NCBI GenBank assembly: GCA_964579415.1
Contig: CAZOGW010000059.1
Coordinates: forward strand, 1 to 18,087
From: CAZOGW01 sp964579415
GTDB lineage: Bacteria > Actinomycetota > Acidimicrobiia > Spongiisociales > UBA5794
Direction of reading: 5' to 3'
Length of the DNA: 18,087 nt
Notes under the pieces: model-generated
Seen by the model: the letters and a program-made list of their open reading frames with translations, nothing else
What the model was told of the DNA's origin: nothing
The model's database searches: none
Position numbers and translations under genes: made by a program
Part shown: positions 14,957-18,087 of the stretch, piece by piece
Layout: every line of letters starts with the position of its first letter
Numbering within the stretch: position 1 is the stretch's first letter

Positions 14957-15852
14957 AGAACCCGGTCCACGAACTCGCGGTTCTCCACCTTCACCGGAAC
15001 CTCCATCAACTCGAGGACGCCCCGGGCGACGTGCTCGGAGTAGCGGCGGAACGCCTCCTCGCCCTTCTCCTTGGTGGCCCGCATCGGGTTGCCGATGACA
15101 CCGGTCTCGGTGAACTCGTGGTGGTCCATGGGGAAGTTGAAGTAGGCGTAACCCTCGAACTCGACGTCGGGGGCACCGTCGGACTTGCGGAACGCCTCCG
15201 GCAGGAACGAGGGGATATGGGTCGGGGTGTGCTCGGCGCGGTCCATGCGCACCAGCTTCTCGTTCCACGCCAGGCACTGCGAGGTCTCCAGCTCCGACGA
15301 GTGCCACCCGGGCGTCTCCTCGGGCGGGTTCTCCATGAGGCCCTCCAGGATGCCGACGTAGCGCTCCATGTAGGGCTTGACGAAGCCGATGAGCGCCCCG
15401 GTCTCGTAGCGCAACTTGCGCAGCACCGGGTCGACCACCTTGATGTTGGAGCCATGGCCGTTGACGAAGACGATGCGGTTGAAGCCGTGGTGGATGAGGC
15501 TGCGGGCCACGTCCTCCATCAGTGCCAGCAGGGTCGAGGAGCGCACCGTGATGGTGCCGCGACCCTCGCCGGGCCGGTGCATGTGCTGCGGCGAGTACCC
15601 GGTCCAGATGGGCGGGGTGTGCAGCACACCGATGTGCTCCGACACCCGCCGCGCCACCTCGATGGCGGTGATGGTGTCGCAGTAGAGCGGCAGGTGCGGC
15701 CCGTGCTGCTCGGTGCTGGCCATGGGGACCAGGACGATGTCCTTCTCCTCCAGGTAGGCGCGGATGTCGACGAAGGACAGCTCTGCCAGGTTCCACGACA
15801 CGAACTGGCTGCGGAACGCCTCATCTCCTTCCGTCAGTGCAGGTGTCGTCAT
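14953..15852 (-). CDS. Creatininase-family amidohydrolase
   Basis: The 299-residue product is a metal-dependent amidohydrolase of the creatininase fold. Expected ligands are Glu48, His50 and Asp59 in STEQHGPHLPLYCDT, His133 in NGHGSN, and Glu187 in WHSSELETS (HAGELETS in many relatives). Ser135 stands where true creatininase has a Glu, so creatinine itself is an unlikely substrate. Members of this family hydrolyse amide or formamide bonds (ArfB-type deformylases) or peptides (MftE). AAGGAGG lies 9 nt before the ATG, which overlaps the previous stop by 4 bp. Neighbours suggest a step in a catabolic route, with a cyclic amide, lactam or related bond as the plausible target. Confidence 0.9.
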   Translation of the reverse strand: MTTPALTEGDEAFRSQFVSWNLAELSFVDIRAYLEEKDIVLVPMASTEQHGPHLPLYCDTITAIEVARRVSEHIGVLHTPPIWTGYSPQHMHRPGEGRGTITVRSSTLLALMEDVARSLIHHGFNRIVFVNGHGSNIKVVDPVLRKLRYETGALIGFVKPYMERYVGILEGLMENPPEETPGWHSSELETSQCLAWNEKLVRMDRAEHTPTHIPSFLPEAFRKSDGAPDVEFEGYAYFNFPMDHHEFTETGVIGNPMRATKEKGEEAFRRYSEHVARGVLELMEVPVKVENREFVDRVL

Positions 15853-17102
15853 GGGTGAGCGGCCTCCTTGGGTTTGCTGCGGGCCATCAGGTCGGCGAAC
15901 TGGTCGGCGACGGCGGCACCGAAGGCAGGATCGTTGACGTGGTGGTCGTGCGTGGTCACCGGGATGTCGGGGCGGAGCCGGTTGCGAAGCACCTCGAGGA
16001 ATGCCGCGTCCGCAGGGGGATCCCAGAAGGGCCCATCGGGCGTGTTTGGAATCGACAGGCCCCGGAGGGGGACCGCCACCTGCACCGGCCCCCGCGCCCG
16101 ACCGAGCCGCTCGGCGAAGATCTCGCCGATGGCGGCCATCTCGTCACGCGGGGTGCGTACCAGCGTGTATTCGGGGTTGTGGTCGTAGACCGGGCGGTCT
16201 GCCAGCGCCGCCGGCACCTGGCCGGAGGCGAAGACGGCGAAGTCGATACATCCCGGTACGACGACCTGGGGGAGCCCGAGCTCCCCCACGGTCGCCAACC
16301 GGTTCGGCCCGCCGTCGTGGATCCCGCCCACGAGTGGATCGGTGACCTCGTTGGTCGTGAAGTCGATGACGCCGGCGAACTGGTCCTGGGCAGCGAGCTG
16401 CTCCATCGCCGGGCCACCGACTCCGTTGGAATGGAACACCACCGCCTCGTAGCCATGGTCGGCGAGCCGGTCCCGTAGCGCCATCACCGCCCTGGTGGTG
16501 TTACCCAGCATGGTGACCGCCACGTAGCGGTCGCCGGCACCGGTCGATCGCAGCCCGTGACCGTGATGCGCCATCCCGGCCACGGCGGCGGCGACGTTGT
16601 CGAACACGGTGGTGGCGATGGGGTTGAGGCCGAGTATGTCGACGACGGTGTGCACCACCATCATGTCGGCGGTCCCCACCAGCGGGCCGAACTCGTGGCG
16701 CCCCGAGGCGATGGGGCTGAGCACCACCTTTGGCACCCCGATGGGCAGCGCCATCAGGGCGCCCGCCGACATCACCGCCCCCTCGGCGCCGCCGAGACCG
16801 ACGGCGGCGTCGATGCGGCCGTCGGCGTACAGATCGGCGACCACCTGGCGCACCGCCTGCCGCATGGCATCGACCGCCCGCCCCCGCGACCCGGCCCGGC
16901 GCAGCGCCTCGATGGTGGTCCCGCCACGGCGGGCCACCTCGGTGTGATCCACGTCGGGAGTGACGCCGAGCGGCTCCCCGAGGATGCCGGCGTCGACGAC
17001 CGTCGTGGTGCAGCCGCGCTCGACCAGGCGGTCGCGCAGGTACGCCACCTCGGGCCCCTTGGTGTCCAGGGTCCCGATCACCACGACGTTCGGCGCCACC
17101 AC
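15849..17102 (-). CDS. Tm-1-like ATP-binding domain protein (UPF0261)
   Basis: The 417-residue protein matches the UPF0261/Tm-1 N-terminal family, known from the tomato Tm-1 protein, whose corresponding domain binds nucleotide. Family landmarks are VVVIGTLDTKGPEVAYLRDRL at the N-terminus, GLGGAEGAVMSAGALMALPIGVPKVVLS in the middle, FHSNGVGGPAMEQL and DFTTNEV. Some motifs diverge from the common FHATGxGG and GGxxGT forms as I remember them. The enzymatic role of bacterial members is not established. The TIM-barrel partner domain of plant Tm-1 is absent here. The GTG at 17102 begins 2 bp after the epimerase stop (a second GTG at 17099 is equally possible), with no strong ribosome site, so translation is probably coupled. 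Confidence 0.85.
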   Translation of the reverse strand: MVAPNVVVIGTLDTKGPEVAYLRDRLVERGCTTTVVDAGILGEPLGVTPDVDHTEVARRGGTTIEALRRAGSRGRAVDAMRQAVRQVVADLYADGRIDAAVGLGGAEGAVMSAGALMALPIGVPKVVLSPIASGRHEFGPLVGTADMMVVHTVVDILGLNPIATTVFDNVAAAVAGMAHHGHGLRSTGAGDRYVAVTMLGNTTRAVMALRDRLADHGYEAVVFHSNGVGGPAMEQLAAQDQFAGVIDFTTNEVTDPLVGGIHDGGPNRLATVGELGLPQVVVPGCIDFAVFASGQVPAALADRPVYDHNPEYTLVRTPRDEMAAIGEIFAERLGRARGPVQVAVPLRGLSIPNTPDGPFWDPPADAAFLEVLRNRLRPDIPVTTHDHHVNDPAFGAAVADQFADLMARSKPKEAAHP

Positions 17103-17104
17103 GC

Positions 17105-17995
17105 TCAGCCCTGGATGATGGGCAGAACGTGGGAGCTGGCCTGCTCCACCAGCCAGTCGTAGAACTCCTCGGTCAGAGTCGAGCTGCCGTGATCCTCGAT
17201 GAACTTGCGCTGCTCGTCGGAGATGTCGGTGAAGTCGGTCTCGAGGGCGTTGGGGTACGGGTTGGCGGGGGTGCGGTCGATGGGGGCCACGAACTCCATG
17301 GTGAGGGCGCCGTCGTAGCCGATCTCACGGAGGATGGAGACCACCTCGACCCAGTCGTAGTCGCCCATGCCCGGAGGCATCCTGTTGTTCTCGGCGACGT
17401 GGAAGTCGACGAGGCGTGGCCCCACCTTGCGGATCGACTCGCGCCAGTCTGCCTCCTCGATGTTGATGTGGAAGGCGTCGAGGCACACCCCCATCTCAGG
17501 ACCGACGGCGTCGACCAGCGCCAGCGCCTGGTTGGCATTGCAGATGAAGTACGTCTCGAAGCGGTTCAGCGGCTCCACCGCGGGATGTACCCCCTCGACG
17601 AGGGCGTGATCGAGGATCTCCTTGAGACCGTCGACGGCCCACTGCCACTCCTCCTCGGGGGTGGCGTCTGCCGTCACCTTGCCCACCGTGGCAGGGACGA
17701 TGGTCATCTCCTCGCCCTCGAGCTCCTTGACCATGGTGATGCAGTCCTTGACGTACTTCACCGAGGCGGCGCGCTGCGCCTCGTCTTTGGCCACCAGGTT
17801 GCGCTCGCCGAGCATGAGGGTCACCGAGCCCCAACAGCGCAGCCGGTAGTGGTCGAGCAGGCCCTTGACGTGCTTGGAATCGTAGATCTCGGGCTCTCCG
17901 CTGATCTCGATGCTCTCGTACCCCAACCTCGCCAGGCGGGCGATGGTGGTCTCTATGGGCTCCGCCCGCATCCAGTTGTGCATGGACAGGTGCAT
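17105..17995 (-). CDS. Sugar isomerase/epimerase, D-tagatose 3-epimerase-like TIM barrel
   Basis: A 296-residue xylose-isomerase-like TIM barrel, first gene of the operon. The metal ligands of ketose 3-epimerases are visible: Glu141 (AVEPLNRFE), Asp173 (CLDAFHINIEE, with His176), His199 (DFHVAENNRMPPG, with Arg205) and Glu234 (LTMEF). It would move a carbonyl or invert a hydroxyl on a keto-sugar or sugar-acid. Hydroxypyruvate isomerase-like enzymes are the main alternative. GAGGGGAG lies 5 nt before the ATG at 17995 and selects it over the ATG four codons later. It is preceded by a promoter and double operator at 18044-18072. Confidence 0.9.
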   Translation of the reverse strand: MHLSMHNWMRAEPIETTIARLARLGYESIEISGEPEIYDSKHVKGLLDHYRLRCWGSVTLMLGERNLVAKDEAQRAASVKYVKDCITMVKELEGEEMTIVPATVGKVTADATPEEEWQWAVDGLKEILDHALVEGVHPAVEPLNRFETYFICNANQALALVDAVGPEMGVCLDAFHINIEEADWRESIRKVGPRLVDFHVAENNRMPPGMGDYDWVEVVSILREIGYDGALTMEFVAPIDRTPANPYPNALETDFTDISDEQRKFIEDHGSSTLTEEFYDWLVEQASSHVLPIIQG

Positions 17996-18043
17996 GGGTT
18001 CTCCCCTCGACAGGTGCGCGGTCCTATCGCAGCGCGTGGAGTG

Positions 18044-18072
18044 ACTGTATACAGCGCTGGATACAGGGGCAA
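18044..18072 (-). promoter_or_regulatory. Promoter of the five-gene operon
   Basis: On the minus strand, TTGCCC (18067-18072) and TACAGT (18044-18049) are separated by exactly 17 bp. Each matches the sigma70 consensus at 4 of 6 positions. Transcription would start near 18037 and leave about 40 nt of leader before the ATG at 17995, including the strong GAGGGGAG ribosome site. Confidence 0.6.
18045..18066. promoter_or_regulatory. Double GntR-type operator
   Basis: A perfect 10-bp palindrome, CTGTATACAG (18045-18054), is followed after 2 bp by CTGGATACAG (18057-18066), which differs at one base. The TGTATACA core is typical of operators for FCD-type GntR proteins. One copy overlaps the -10 box and the other lies in the spacer, so bound repressor would exclude RNA polymerase. 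The natural candidate is the regulator encoded by the fourth gene of the operon. Confidence 0.7.
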
Positions 18073-18073
18073 G

Positions 18074-18087
18074 CAGTAGCCAGTAGC
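18074..18087. repeat. Heptamer repeat F (CAGTAGC x2) at the window edge
   Basis: Two perfect CAGTAGC units run to the last base of the window. The period of 7 and the CAG/TAG composition match the other arrays, so this is probably the first part of a further array in the gap upstream of the operon. Its length and its other neighbour are outside the window. Confidence 0.6.

Noticed and set aside
14246..15796. Single 516-residue minus-strand protein covering regulator and upstream DNA
   Set aside because: The first 280 residues are the creatininase gene read in another frame, with Arg/Gly/Pro-rich low-complexity translation. The GTG at 14956 gives a complete GntR protein.
14953..15852. True creatinine amidohydrolase
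   Set aside because: The fold fits, but Ser135 replaces the catalytic-site Glu of creatininase and no creatine pathway genes are present.

Overview
The window is GC-rich (roughly 70 percent by eye), gene-dense bacterial DNA. It uses several GTG starts and has some genes with no visible Shine-Dalgarno sequence whose start sits about one promoter -10 distance downstream of a -10-like box. It carries a CE1758/CE1759-type flavin pair, a family named after Corynebacterium proteins. Together this suggests an actinobacterium (Actinomycetota), perhaps an uncultured lineage such as Acidimicrobiia. The phylum is likely; the class is a guess. There are no rRNA or tRNA genes, CRISPR arrays or transposases.

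Layout, left to right: a P2-type Ca2+-like ATPase (85-2946, +); a luciferase-like monooxygenase with its FMN reductase partner (3109-4847, +); a universal stress protein (4982-5377, -); a fused SecDF translocase subunit (5580-7922, +); a membrane-anchored alkaline-phosphatase-superfamily protein (8074-10590, -); an OsmC peroxidase (10696-11112, -) divergent from a short-chain dehydrogenase (11157-11924, +); a VapBC-type toxin-antitoxin pair (11964-12697, -); and a tight five-gene operon on the minus strand (17995 to 12799).

The operon encodes a tagatose-3-epimerase-like TIM barrel, a Tm-1-like/UPF0261 protein, a creatininase-family amidohydrolase, a GntR/FCD regulator and an FAD-linked oxidase. 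Every junction overlaps or is separated by 2 bp. In front of it I see a sigma70-like promoter (TTGCCC, 17 bp, TACAGT) overlaid by two copies of a 10-bp GntR-style palindrome (CTGTATACAG and CTGGATACAG) set 12 bp apart. I read this as a self-regulated catabolic module for an unidentified substrate. It is one of two candidates for an undescribed system.

The other candidate is a family of period-7 tandem repeats. All six intergenic gaps that lie 3' of a gene carry heptamer repeats or a recognisable remnant (unit types TACTTGG, TACTACG, TACGTGA, TATCCAG). Neither of the two divergent gaps does, and no operon junction does. Several arrays abut or supply stop codons, some form long hairpins, and one array joins two unit types in the same phase. 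A further tandem (CAGTAGC x2) begins at the right edge.
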